Shown: positions 1 through 8,008, counted from the first letter of the stretch. The stretch is 64,000 nucleotides of DNA from Phocaeicola vulgatus ATCC 8482 (GCF_000012825.1 NC_009614.1:3162001-3226000), one strand, 5' to 3'. The notes: a model not told the origin generated them from the sequence alone. Program-made: numbers and translations.

Positions 1-265
1 AGTCATAAATGGGGAATTAGACTTTAGTCTTGAGCAAAAAAAAATTCTCAAAGAAGCGGAAATAAATGTTGTAGTGTATAACGGAGAAGGTGAAGGCACT
101 GTTAAAACTATTAAAGGTTGGGATGAGTTTCAGAAATTCATAATCCAAGGAGGACGATTTTCTAAAGATTTGCCGGGGGATGCCATATTCTATACTGCCA
201 GTTATCTGTCTGATAATTCTCCTTATTATTCAAAATTCAAAATTCATTTAAAAAATCAACAATAA
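1..265 (+). CDS. CDC-like cytolysin, short form (3' end only)
   Basis: This is the 3' part of a gene read in the frame of base 2, open to the window edge. Its last 87 residues align along their length with residues about 284-370 of the next protein: an N-G start, a V-Y-N-G-E-G glycine turn, G-W-D-E-F-Q-K-F-I, E/Q-G-G-x-F-S, P-G-x-x-I and Y-L-S-D-N/H-S-P-Y. These are features of the core (domains 1-3) of cholesterol-dependent cytolysins. It stops just where the core ends, so it lacks any domain-4-like C-terminal part, like the 'short' CDCL subunits described in Bacteroidetes. Nine bases separate it from the long gene, so the two are probably co-translated. N-terminal features cannot be judged. 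Confidence 0.72.
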   Translation, partial: VINGELDFSLEQKKILKEAEINVVVYNGEGEGTVKTIKGWDEFQKFIIQGGRFSKDLPGDAIFYTASYLSDNSPYYSKFKIHLKNQQ

Positions 266-274
266 TCTGGAGCT

Positions 275-1822
275 ATGAGAATTTTAAGATATACTCTGTT
301 TTTATTTGCTATAGGATTAATTTCATGTGAACAAGAATTTGACAAAAAAGAACAGCAATCTGATTGCTGTTCTTTTCAAAATCTACCTAAGTATCCCGAA
401 CAAGTGGTGAATATAAATGTGCATAACTATATTCCTGATATGGGAGATAAGGTTTTATCTTCTCCTTCGCATATCCATACAAGAGCTTCAGAAATCATTT
501 CTGAGACATTATGGGATAATGGGTTTGGTAAAACAATTCATGCACAGGCAGATGAGTCGATAGTTTTGGATAATCTGAATCGATATATTTATCCTGGTTC
601 TATCTTGGATGGGGCAAGCGTTGCCAATCAGGATTATAAAACAATCAGTGTCCACTATAAGCCTATAAATGTCTCTGTGTCCTTTCCTGCCCAAAAAGTT
701 ACAGGTGTACTTGAAAAGCCCTCTTTGTCTTCATGTAGGCAGTTAGTAATGGATTTGATGCATCAGAAAGGTATAGGGCAACAATCAGCTTCCGTACACT
801 TTGATATACACCGTTTTACATCTTATGATGAGCTGAAAATGACTTTTGGATCAAATGCCAATACGAGCTTTTTATTTTGGGGGTCGTCATCTTCCCAACA
901 AGAACATAAGGAACGAATTAGTAAAAGTAGTGGCTTATATATAAGGTTTATTCAGAAATATTTTACGATTGATATGGATATTCCTGAGAAGAGTTTTATT
1001 GAAGGTAGTATCAATGCCCAATACTCTCCTGTCTATGTGAGCTCCATAGCTTATGGAAGGGTCGGCATATTAACTCTTGAAACCGATGAAATATACGAGA
1101 ATGCGGAGTCCATTGTAAAGAAGGCCGTTAATGGCTTTTTATATAACAAAAAAGAATTTCTGACAGTTGAAGAAAAGGGCTTTTTTGATGAGGCCGGAAT
1201 GAAAGTATATGTAGGGGGAGGAAATGGTGACAGTGGTGTAAAGACCCTTACCGGATTTGACGATTTTATCAAATTTATAAGTGAAGGAGGGCATTTTTCT
1301 GCAGAGACACCTGGTAAACCTATATTTTGTAGCTTTGCGTATTTGTCGGATCATTCACCTTATAAAGTTAAATTTAAAATTGATATTGATAGCGATCCTG
1401 TATATGCAAGAATTGAATATCGGAATCTAAAAAATGACTCCTATGTGGGTAGATCTTTACAAAGAGAAAAGATAATTGGCGATGTACATCTTGCCTTTTA
1501 TGCTGATAGAACGGCTAAGATTCCGACAGTTGCTCCAAGATACATTTCTTTTAATATTGTAGAACATAGCAGACATTATTTGAAGGCTCGAATACCAAGA
1601 ACAGAAAAGGATGATACAACAGTAGAAGAATTTGTCAAGAGTAATAATAGCCGTGGGACTGAATTACAATTAAAACATGATTTGTTGCTCACAGAATTTG
1701 TTTGGACGCATAATAACCCAAGAAGAACTCGATATGAACAAAACACTTTCAGGTATAGTCTTAGTGAAGGTGGTTTTTACAAAATTCTCCCTGCTATAAA
1801 TGAGCCAAAGAAGTGGCGATAA
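275..1822 (+). CDS. CDC-like cytolysin, long form (lipoprotein)
   Basis: This 515-aa protein begins with a lipoprotein signal peptide (LISC, Cys18). The thiol-activated-cytolysin signature is visible at residues 252-270 (PVYVSSIAYGR, then LTLET), followed by a GGGNGDSG turn near 314-321, EGGHF (337-341), PGKPI (346-350) and YLSDHSPY (356-363). All of these align with the pneumolysin-type core. The C-terminal ~145 residues form a further domain in the position of domain 4, but no ECTGLAWEWWR-like undecapeptide is present, so cholesterol recognition of the classic type is unlikely. A lipidated long partner next to a short one matches Bacteroidetes CDCL pairs, which are reported (from memory) to act together as pore formers against bacteria. 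Function is inferred from family resemblance. Confidence 0.82.
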   Translation: MRILRYTLFLFAIGLISCEQEFDKKEQQSDCCSFQNLPKYPEQVVNINVHNYIPDMGDKVLSSPSHIHTRASEIISETLWDNGFGKTIHAQADESIVLDNLNRYIYPGSILDGASVANQDYKTISVHYKPINVSVSFPAQKVTGVLEKPSLSSCRQLVMDLMHQKGIGQQSASVHFDIHRFTSYDELKMTFGSNANTSFLFWGSSSSQQEHKERISKSSGLYIRFIQKYFTIDMDIPEKSFIEGSINAQYSPVYVSSIAYGRVGILTLETDEIYENAESIVKKAVNGFLYNKKEFLTVEEKGFFDEAGMKVYVGGGNGDSGVKTLTGFDDFIKFISEGGHFSAETPGKPIFCSFAYLSDHSPYKVKFKIDIDSDPVYARIEYRNLKNDSYVGRSLQREKIIGDVHLAFYADRTAKIPTVAPRYISFNIVEHSRHYLKARIPRTEKDDTTVEEFVKSNNSRGTELQLKHDLLLTEFVWTHNNPRRTRYEQNTFRYSLSEGGFYKILPAINEPKKWR

Positions 1823-1887
1823 TTTGAAGTTGGCGCTCCTTGTCGGACAAATAAATAAGAGATATGGTATTAAAAGATAAATTGGTT

Positions 1888-2409
1888 ATGAAAAAAGTAT
1901 GTATGTTACTTCTTTTGTTATTTATATGCAATATTGGGTTGGTATTAGCACAAGGAAGGAGATTCGGATTTGAATTAGGAGCCAATTATCCAATTGGGCT
2001 ACAAAAGAATGGATATAAAGAAAATCATGTTGGGTTTTATTTAAATGGAATATATAGGTTTCCCACCAATCCGTTAAGTGTAAATCTAAAATTAGGTTAT
2101 GAAAGTTACACAATTGTGCTTAATAATACTTCTAATTCTCTTTTTAATGGACGATCTTTATCTCTTATGCCGACAGCTAATTATCATTTCTTACGGAATG
2201 AATCTGTTGATTCCTATGTTGGTTTGGGAACTGGTGTTTCAATTGATAATATAGATGTGGGAGTTTTCAATGAAGGTTATAAGTTGCACTTTGCAGTGGC
2301 TCCACAAGTTGGTATTAGATTTATAAACCATATAAATGTATATTTACAGTATTATGTGACACATAAAGATTTTTCCAGGTTGGTATTGGGAGTTGGTTAT
2401 GTTTTCTGA
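1888..2409 (+). CDS. small outer-membrane beta-barrel protein
   Basis: This protein of about 173 aa has a classic signal peptide (MKKVCMLLLLLF...VLAQ). Alternating hydrophobic/aromatic strands follow (FGFELGANYP, GFYLNGIYRF, SYVGLGTGV, HFAVAPQVGIRF, VYLQYYVTH), and it ends in LVLGVGYVF with the C-terminal Phe typical of outer-membrane barrels. The start at 1888 is preferred over the in-frame ATG at 1864 because the signal peptide begins there. It follows the long CDCL gene after a ~65-base gap on the same strand, so it may belong to the same cargo unit. A role in toxin export or self-protection is only a guess. Confidence 0.65.
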   Translation: MKKVCMLLLLLFICNIGLVLAQGRRFGFELGANYPIGLQKNGYKENHVGFYLNGIYRFPTNPLSVNLKLGYESYTIVLNNTSNSLFNGRSLSLMPTANYHFLRNESVDSYVGLGTGVSIDNIDVGVFNEGYKLHFAVAPQVGIRFINHINVYLQYYVTHKDFSRLVLGVGYVF

Positions 2410-2477
2410 TATTGTCCGAGTGAAGAATAGATTTCTTTATATTTGTTAGATTTAGGGTGTCAATTTGCGTTTAACAG

Positions 2478-2510
2478 GTGCCAGTAAAGAGTATATTCTT
2501 TTACTGGCAC
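2478..2510 (+). terminator. hairpin at end of CDCL cargo block
   Basis: GTGCCAGTAAAAGA-like arms pair as GTGCCAGTAAA / TTTACTGGCAC with a short A/T loop. It lies between the plus-strand cargo genes and the convergent mob gene. No strong T tract follows, so it may be a bidirectional or weak terminator. Confidence 0.5.
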
Positions 2511-2541
2511 TAATAATTTATAGCCTCTCGTTATTAAGTGA

Positions 2542-3891
2542 TTATATTTTCAATCCTTTTCGTTGCTTGTTTTCAACAGGTGTGTTTAGCCCTAACTTTT
2601 CTTTAATTTCCTGAAACTTCTTCCTGAACCAATCGAGTATGGGTATTCCGTCAATGCACAACCTGAATTTTCCTTTCTCCTGGGGGTTCCTCTCCACTGT
2701 TGCCGTTGAGTGCTCCGTCCTGAACTTCTCCTTGTACTCTTTTGAATAGAGCCTTCCCTTGAACTCCACGGGTTGCAGGCTGACAATTCGTCTTGTCAGT
2801 TCTTCGGTGAAGCCCACTTCCCGGCATTGTTCTGCTATGGGCATCAGTTCCTTTACGATAGGGAAGTAGGTGTCTATCAGTTCCAGCCGATTGTCGTATT
2901 CTGCGATTTTCTGCCGGTAGCTCCGGTCAACTCTGTTTATCTCGCTGCTGTGACGGTTTTCCATTTTTGTCTGCTCCCTCTGTTCGGCTTGCACCTGCTT
3001 TTGCAGATTCACAATGTTCCGTTTCAAATTTTCATTCTCCGCTTCCAGCCTCTTAACCTTGCTGCCTCCGAAAAGTGAGCTCACCCCGTCCGCTATGGCT
3101 GTGGTGGCGTTCACCGCCGCCCCCTTCATTTTCTGCACGTTGATTTCCCCCTTTACCTGCTTCAGCTTTTTCATTGCTTCCTCTTCCAGCCCCAGCAGGT
3201 TTTCTATGTTCTCTTGCAGGCTGTCCTGCTGCTCCACCAGCTGCTTGTAGTATTGCATGGTGGAAATATGCCTTGCCAATGAGCCGTCCACGCCTCTCTG
3301 CAAGCCGTACTTGTTCATGGCTTGGGCATAAGTGTCCTGATAGTGTTTTAGCCTGTGCCTCGCCATTACATCATCTGCGCAGAGTCTCACGTCCTGCGGG
3401 TTCTTCTTTCTGTACTTTTTCTTCCCGTTCTGTTCTTCCTGTCCGGCTTTCCTTCGCTCTCCGGTCACTATCGGTATGACTGTGGCGTGTATGTGTGGTG
3501 TCTTCTCGTCCATGTGCAGTACTGCCGATACGAGGTTCTGCTCCCCGTATGTTTCCCGGATCCATTTCAGACTGTCGTTACACCAGTCTTCAATCCGTCC
3601 TTCCGCTTCCATTTGCTTCATGTCCTTGTTGCTTCCGGTAAGGAGTATCCGGATTGCCTTCACCTGATTGGCGCTCACCTTGCGTCTGATGCCTGCCGTT
3701 TCTATCCGGTGGGCTATCGCCTGCGTGCGGTTCCTCACCCCTTCGGGAAACTGTACGAGCTCCCGGTTCAGGTGTGTGCGCGTTCTGTCCGCATTTTTCG
3801 GGTGAACGGTGCGCTCTATGTGTGCGGACATCCTGCTGTCCGTCCCTTTTGCCTTTTCCAGATGCAAAACTGCATATCCCATAACTGTCAA
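2542..3891 (-). CDS. MobV-family relaxase (mobilization protein, MobN1-like)
   Basis: This 449-aa protein nicks the element's oriT and pilots the DNA strand during conjugal mobilization by a co-resident ICE. The N-terminal Pre/Mob domain shows GYAVLHLEKAKG at 5-16 and the metal-binding signature H126-M-D-E-K-T-P-H133-I-H135, with Asn/Arg-rich motif I around 33-45. A long coiled-coil region follows (about 215-345, KRLEAENENLKRNI type). An alternative start is Met4. It is the last gene of the minus-strand backbone and is preceded by a ~170-base non-coding stretch holding a nested stem-loop, the expected place for oriT. The general family is clear; the MobN1 assignment rests on gene order. Confidence 0.92.
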   Translation of the reverse strand: MTVMGYAVLHLEKAKGTDSRMSAHIERTVHPKNADRTRTHLNRELVQFPEGVRNRTQAIAHRIETAGIRRKVSANQVKAIRILLTGSNKDMKQMEAEGRIEDWCNDSLKWIRETYGEQNLVSAVLHMDEKTPHIHATVIPIVTGERRKAGQEEQNGKKKYRKKNPQDVRLCADDVMARHRLKHYQDTYAQAMNKYGLQRGVDGSLARHISTMQYYKQLVEQQDSLQENIENLLGLEEEAMKKLKQVKGEINVQKMKGAAVNATTAIADGVSSLFGGSKVKRLEAENENLKRNIVNLQKQVQAEQREQTKMENRHSSEINRVDRSYRQKIAEYDNRLELIDTYFPIVKELMPIAEQCREVGFTEELTRRIVSLQPVEFKGRLYSKEYKEKFRTEHSTATVERNPQEKGKFRLCIDGIPILDWFRKKFQEIKEKLGLNTPVENKQRKGLKI

Positions 3892-3971
3892 TAATTTCAG
3901 GTTAATACTTCCCCTGCCTTGCCTTTATGCCGCATGGCAGACGGGGTTTCCAAAGGGGCGGCGCCCCTATG

Positions 3972-4029
3972 GCTCGTTGGGGCTTTTTTAGCAATGTGTG
4001 CATTGCGTTAAGAAAAAGCCCTAATGAGC
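3972..4029. other. nested stem-loop, candidate oriT
   Basis: Outer arms GCTCGTTGGGGCTTTTT (3972-3988) and AAAAAGCCCTAATGAGC (4013-4029) pair at 15 of 17 positions. Inside them GCAATG-TGTG-CATTGC (3991-4006) forms a perfect hairpin. It lies in the gap upstream of the relaxase gene, where the NBU1 oriT is known to sit. No nick site can be assigned from sequence alone, and a terminator or attenuator role is the alternative. Confidence 0.45.
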
Positions 4030-4065
4030 TATGGCTTTTTTCAAAGCCTTCCGGTGGCTGTGCGG

Positions 4066-5037
4066 CTACATCCTGATCCCTTTGCCTTTCTTCTTCGGCT
4101 GCTCTGTCTGCCGTTGCCTTTTTTCCGCTTCCGGTTTCTCTTGCTGCCGTTGCGCCTGTCCTGACCTTTTATCCCGCAGGAAGTCGTTCAGATCGTTGTA
4201 CCCTTCGTATATGTGCGATGTGTCCCGTATGCGTAGCCCGTACTCTTTTTGCAACTCCTGAACGGCCTCGATTCCCGCCTTGTCGTTGTCAAGGAAACAA
4301 TGGATGCTTTCATAACCGCCCAACGGTCGGATTGCTTTGGAAAGGTCGGAAGTCGAGTTCAGTACGATGTAGTCCTGTCCGTCAAGTTCGGGACGGTCGG
4401 GACACCTTTCCAGCCGCAGGGTGAGGAAAGAGAGGTAGTCCATGAATCCCTCGAAGATGTAGCATGCCTCCTTCGACTCCGATTGTCGTATATGGGTGAT
4501 GTCCTTCGGTGCTATGCATCCCTTGAAATGCTTGTTGCGTATCTCGTATCCTCCCGAACGGTTGGGGAAGCCTATAGCATAGTATGGGGTTTCCCCGTTC
4601 AGATAGCGGACCTCCCTGCATTCTCTTTTTGCCAGTTCCGTATTTATTCCCCTTTGCCGCAGGTAGGCATACAGGGCGGGAGAGGAGAGCGGTACTACCT
4701 CCAACTGCCGGAAACTCGGCTTTGATAAGGGTTGCTTGCCAAAAGAGAAAGAGACCGGGCGCACGTTTTGTGCCTGCTCCCTTATCCTTTCCAAGAGGTA
4801 GGGCAGACTGTCGGATGCGTATAGCTCCTGTGCCAGTGCGATGATATTACCACCTTTGCCTGCGCCAAAATCATACCATAGGTTGCGTTCGGTGTTCACC
4901 TTGAAGGAGGGTTCCTGTTCGTCCCTGAACGGTGAGTTGTACCATAGACTACCACCCTGTTGCCTTACCGGACTGTATCCAAGACTGTGCAGATATTCCT
5001 CTATGCGTATCTGCTTCGCTTCATTCATATTCATCAT
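4066..5037 (-). CDS. Toprim-domain primase (PrmN1-like)
   Basis: This 323-aa DnaG-like protein probably primes replication or complementary-strand synthesis of the element. The N-terminal region has the CHC2 fold pattern (WYNSPFRDEQEPSF, then WYDFGAGKGGNII at about 54-66), but the zinc-binding Cys/His residues are not evident. The Toprim core shows the E-G-F-M-D motif (YIFEGFMDYLSF, around 193) and the D-x-D of CFLDNDKAG (around 250). The C-terminal tail is basic and rich in Gln/Lys. In the minus-strand backbone it sits between the RepA-like ATPase and the relaxase, like prmN1 of NBU1. Confidence 0.85.
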   Translation of the reverse strand: MMNMNEAKQIRIEEYLHSLGYSPVRQQGGSLWYNSPFRDEQEPSFKVNTERNLWYDFGAGKGGNIIALAQELYASDSLPYLLERIREQAQNVRPVSFSFGKQPLSKPSFRQLEVVPLSSPALYAYLRQRGINTELAKRECREVRYLNGETPYYAIGFPNRSGGYEIRNKHFKGCIAPKDITHIRQSESKEACYIFEGFMDYLSFLTLRLERCPDRPELDGQDYIVLNSTSDLSKAIRPLGGYESIHCFLDNDKAGIEAVQELQKEYGLRIRDTSHIYEGYNDLNDFLRDKRSGQAQRQQEKPEAEKRQRQTEQPKKKGKGIRM

Positions 5038-5074
5038 ATTTCTGTTTTAAGTAGATATTGTTTTTGGGTTTTTC

Positions 5075-5345
5075 GCCCGTACCCTTTCATGTGTTACGGG
5101 CTGCATCCGCTTTACTTTACTTTGCTATATATATGCCCCCAGACTAAAGTAAAGCGGTTTCCGGTCTGTGCCGTCATGGTGGAGGCCTGGTATGAGACCA
5201 TACCCTTTTCCGTACTGTCATACCGTTGTTCTTGTCAAGTGTGAATATTATTTTTTCTTTTCGCCCGTATCTTTTTGTATATTACGGGCTATATCCACTT
5301 TACTTTACTTCCGTATATATATGGTACGGGACTAAAGTAAAGTGG
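5075..5345. repeat. two copies of a double-hairpin module
   Basis: Two related modules of 83 bases (5075-5157 and 5263-5345, period 188) lie between the ATPase and primase genes. Each has GCCCGTA...TACGGGC, then a second pair of 13-base arms. In copy 1 the second arms are CCGCTTTACTTTA / TAAAGTAAAGCGG. In copy 2 they are CCACTTTACTTTA / TAAAGTAAAGTGG. The one change (G to A) is matched by its partner (C to T), which is covariation. Candidates are an origin, a Rep or Mob binding site, or a structured mRNA leader of the primase gene. Confidence 0.7.
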
Positions 5346-5361
5346 TTCCCATACAATACCG

Positions 5362-6435
5362 CTAATAGTGAAAATCGGGTTTGAAGGTGTATTTCCTGCC
5401 GTTCTCCTGTACTATCATCCGTTTGTTTTTCAGTACTGTAATGAGGTCTGTCAGCCTGTTTTCCCCAAGCATGACACCGACAGAGGCATAGGTTTTCCTC
5501 AATTCTTCCGCAAGCTCCTTGTAGCCGTATTCATCTTTGAGTGTGAATGCCGCTTCCAGTGCGATGCGGTGCTGCTTCTCTGTGATGTCCTTGTAGGGGT
5601 CGAACTTCTCCCTTTTCCCTTTTCCCGGATCCTTGTGTTTGAATAGGTATTCGTCCAGCAGTTCGGGCAATGCCTCCCCGTTGATGCGGAATGCGAACGG
5701 TTCGAAGTTCATCGCCCTGATATGTGCTGCCTTGACCGTACTGATGTCGGGGTCCTTCTCGTCCTTCTCCACTTGCAGCACTGTTTCGGCCTTGTTGCTA
5801 AGCTCCGTTCCGATGTGTCCCCTTGCGTTCTCGTCCCCCTTGTTCTGATGCAGTATGGTGTGTATGTGTATGTGTCTTTCCCCCGTCCATGTCATCAGCA
5901 GGGAGATTATCTTCGTGGACTCGCTGGGGCTGTTGATGTCGTACACCATATCCCGTATTCCGTCAATGACTACCAGCCCTACATTTTCGGTGCGGTAAAT
6001 GGCCTCCCTCACGATTGCTATTCGTTCCTCGGGCGTGTACTTCCTTAGGACAAGGAATTCAAGGTCTTTATGGTTCCTGCCTGTCGGCAGTCCCGCCATG
6101 CGCAATATTCTTTTTGCCACTTTCGCACAGTGGTAGGAACTTTGTTCGGTATCCACATAGAGTATTTTCCTCCTGTTTTCGGGCAGTTCCGCCGTGTAGC
6201 TTAGCACTGTCCCGTTTTTCAGTGCAGCCGCCACGATTGCGGAAACATTGAACGTTTTCTTGCTCTTTGCTTTTCCGATTGATGCGCTGAAGTTCCCCAG
6301 CGTGCCTATGACGGAACCGTGTACTTTCAGTATTTCGGGTGCCCTCTCGTAGTCTTCCGAAAGGTCGAGCCGTGAGGCTTGCCACAGTATCACCGCCGCT
6401 TCGGGCGTGACTTCTTTTCTTTCTCTGTACTCCAT
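5362..6435 (-). CDS. RepA-like AAA ATPase (AAA_25 type; Orf3-like)
   Basis: This 357-aa RecA-fold ATPase resembles the hexameric RepA helicase family. A degenerate Walker A is seen near residues 48-65 (SASIGKAKSKKTF). Walker B is VGLVVIDGIRDMVYD near 153-167, and IHTILHQNKGDENARGHIGTEL near 190-212 matches the conserved RepA sensor region. The C-terminal ~90 residues look like a winged helix (EKQHRIALEAAFTLKDEYGYKELAEEL). It probably unwinds or remodels DNA at the element's origin together with the adjacent primase. It lies 12 bases after the HTH gene on the same strand, so the two are co-transcribed. Confidence 0.82.
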   Translation of the reverse strand: MEYRERKEVTPEAAVILWQASRLDLSEDYERAPEILKVHGSVIGTLGNFSASIGKAKSKKTFNVSAIVAAALKNGTVLSYTAELPENRRKILYVDTEQSSYHCAKVAKRILRMAGLPTGRNHKDLEFLVLRKYTPEERIAIVREAIYRTENVGLVVIDGIRDMVYDINSPSESTKIISLLMTWTGERHIHIHTILHQNKGDENARGHIGTELSNKAETVLQVEKDEKDPDISTVKAAHIRAMNFEPFAFRINGEALPELLDEYLFKHKDPGKGKREKFDPYKDITEKQHRIALEAAFTLKDEYGYKELAEELRKTYASVGVMLGENRLTDLITVLKNKRMIVQENGRKYTFKPDFHY

Positions 6436-6447
6436 GTCCGTACCTCC

Positions 6448-6756
6448 TTATCTGCGTCCCCCGCTTTTGTGTCCTGCCAGTTCGAGTGCCATGTCCGCAT
6501 CTACGATGATTTTGCGTCCTATCTGCGTAATGGCTCTGTCTATCTTCCCACTTTTCTTGATGCGGTTTGCTGTGGGCATACTGCACCCGAACAGGCGTGC
6601 TATGCCGCCTATCCCGTACACGTATTTCTTTTCCGTATCGGCTGCGGGCTGTGCTGCTCTCGCTTCCCTTTCCTGCAGGGCGTGTCGGTTCAGTAATATA
6701 AATTCCTCTCCCGTCATCTGCCATACGGGCTTTGATAAAAGTTCTCTGATTTCCAT
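6448..6756 (-). CDS. HTH_17/MerR-like DNA-binding protein (Orf2x-like)
   Basis: This 102-aa protein has a central helix-turn-helix of the excisionase/MerR class: YGIGGIARLFGCSMPTANRIKKSGKI, then the wing-like AITQIGRKIIVDADMALE. The family commonly acts as recombination directionality factor or local repressor; NBU1 has a similarly placed orf2x needed for excision. It leads the transcript HTH, ATPase, primase, relaxase. A TAACTTTG box lies upstream on the minus strand (6825-6832), with a GC hairpin in the leader. Its function is inferred from position and fold. Confidence 0.75.
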   Translation of the reverse strand: MEIRELLSKPVWQMTGEEFILLNRHALQEREARAAQPAADTEKKYVYGIGGIARLFGCSMPTANRIKKSGKIDRAITQIGRKIIVDADMALELAGHKSGGRR

Positions 6757-6784
6757 GTTGGAATGAATTTAACGTTTGTACTGT

Positions 6785-6832
6785 AAGCCCTGCGCACGGG
6801 CTTTTTTGTTTCGTTCGAACAGTGCAAAGTTA
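6785..6832 (-). promoter_or_regulatory. promoter box and leader hairpin of the backbone operon
   Basis: Read on the minus strand, TAACTTTG (6832-6825) fits the Bacteroides -7 consensus TAnnTTTG. About 20 bases downstream, AAGCCCGTGCGCAGGGCTT (6803-6785) forms a 6-bp GC stem in the 5' leader of the HTH gene. On the plus strand the same hairpin is followed by a T tract and would act as a terminator. Confidence 0.5.
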
Positions 6833-6859
6833 ATCCCGGATACGGGTGGTAAGGATGTG

Positions 6860-6887
6860 GATAGCGTGAATGGGGTATCACGCTATC
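6860..6887. repeat. perfect inverted repeat (GATAGCGTGA arms)
   Basis: GATAGCGTGA (6860-6869) and TCACGCTATC (6878-6887) are perfect 10-base arms around an 8-base spacer. Copies of CGGGTGGTAA lie on both sides (near 6843 and 6934). It lies upstream of the HTH-led operon, so it is a candidate operator for the HTH protein or an iteron-like replication site. Confidence 0.55.
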
Positions 6888-6978
6888 TCACTAAATATCA
6901 GAAGATAATAAAGAGTGGTGAAAAATATTTCGGGTGGTAAAAGTGGTTGTTTCGTGGAATGTCGTGGCGTATCGCTGA

Positions 6979-7995
6979 CTATCGGAATATTGACTGCATT
7001 TCCTTCGCAAATATCTGATTGCTGTCACTGGGAAAATCGGAAACGGGTTCTTTGTATTTTGATTTATAGTATGTGTCGTCTATTCCCAGCAGGTTCATGA
7101 TGTCTTTTCTCCATTTTTCTCTGTCTGGTTTGTGCAGTGTTTCACCCATAAGGAAAATAAGATAACATACACGAGCCTTTTCCCTCGGTCTTATTATCAG
7201 TTTGCCTTCGCACGGTTGCAGGTTCATGCTGGCGTAAAAGTCCAGTTCGGAAATGGCTTCGAACTGTTCACCGTTACATTTTTCGTAAACGGCTGACAAG
7301 AGTTTCATGGGAAAATAGGTGGGTGAGGGTGTCGGTGTGGCGGCCTCTTTTTCTTCCCCTTCCTTTTTCTTTTGGCCGGTCATGTATTTTTCGAGGATTG
7401 CCAGCAGCGATCCGTCCAGCCTGTATATGTCTCCGCAGCGGTTTTTCAGGTATTGTAGGGCTTCCCGCCTTGCCTGTTCCTTCTGTGCATATAGTTCATC
7501 CAGCTTGGCTTTCTCCCTGTCGTATTCCCGTTTGCACTGCCCGTATCTTTTTTCCAACCTTTCCTCTTCCTGACGATCATGTTCCCTGAAACCGACTGCC
7601 TCCAAAGATCCGTTAGCTTCCATAAGTTCCCGGTAATATTCGTTTGTGATTTGCATTTGTCTTTCGATGTCCCGGTCATGACATCTTTCATGCTGCCGGC
7701 AGATATGTTCAATATCGAGACGGTCGAAAAACTCCCTGCAGGTATTATACATTGAGATATTGTTTTCAATCTCCCGTTTCAGGCTGTTCAGCAATATGGA
7801 AAAGTGCGTACCCTCCGTTTCAAGCATGAGGCTGATAATTGCCTTTTCAAAGGTCTGTGTGTCTTCATACTCTTTGTAAAAGTCATGAATGAACTTCTGC
7901 TTCTCAAAAGAGAGGCCGTCACCGGATGTTATTTCCGTATATGTCTTGTTGAGTTTCCCGTAGCGGGGTATCATTGAGGTTATTCTTTCTTCCAT
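6979..7995 (-). CDS. unknown element protein (Orf2 position)
   Basis: I do not recognise a named domain in this 338-aa protein. Residues about 10-110 are helical and acidic. Residues about 120-200 are a strongly charged coiled coil (HDRQEEERLEKRYGQCKREYDREKAKLDELYAQKEQ). The C-terminal half has a more globular part (FPMKLLSAVYEKCNGEQFEAISELDFYASMNL) ending with RKDIMNLLGIDDTYY. It is encoded 13 bases after the integrase on the same strand. In NBU1 the gene in this place, orf2, is one of those involved in excision, so a DNA-processing accessory role is plausible but not shown by sequence. Confidence 0.72.
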   Translation of the reverse strand: MEERITSMIPRYGKLNKTYTEITSGDGLSFEKQKFIHDFYKEYEDTQTFEKAIISLMLETEGTHFSILLNSLKREIENNISMYNTCREFFDRLDIEHICRQHERCHDRDIERQMQITNEYYRELMEANGSLEAVGFREHDRQEEERLEKRYGQCKREYDREKAKLDELYAQKEQARREALQYLKNRCGDIYRLDGSLLAILEKYMTGQKKKEGEEKEAATPTPSPTYFPMKLLSAVYEKCNGEQFEAISELDFYASMNLQPCEGKLIIRPREKARVCYLIFLMGETLHKPDREKWRKDIMNLLGIDDTYYKSKYKEPVSDFPSDSNQIFAKEMQSIFR

Positions 7996-8008
7996 GCTAT
8001 TGTTGTGT

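Noticed and set aside
3355..3894. Plus-strand ORF of 179 codons opposite the relaxase gene
   Set aside because: It mirrors the MobV gene, whose conserved HxDExxPHxH motif is on the minus strand; the plus frame is Cys/Pro-rich without family features.
5075..5345. The two double-hairpin modules as insertion-sequence ends
   Set aside because: No transposase lies between them (only ~105 bases) and there is no target-site duplication; they are direct, not inverted, copies.
6068..6724. Minus-strand ORF of 218 codons overlapping the ATPase and HTH genes
   Set aside because: Arg/Gly-rich out-of-frame reading of two well-supported genes.
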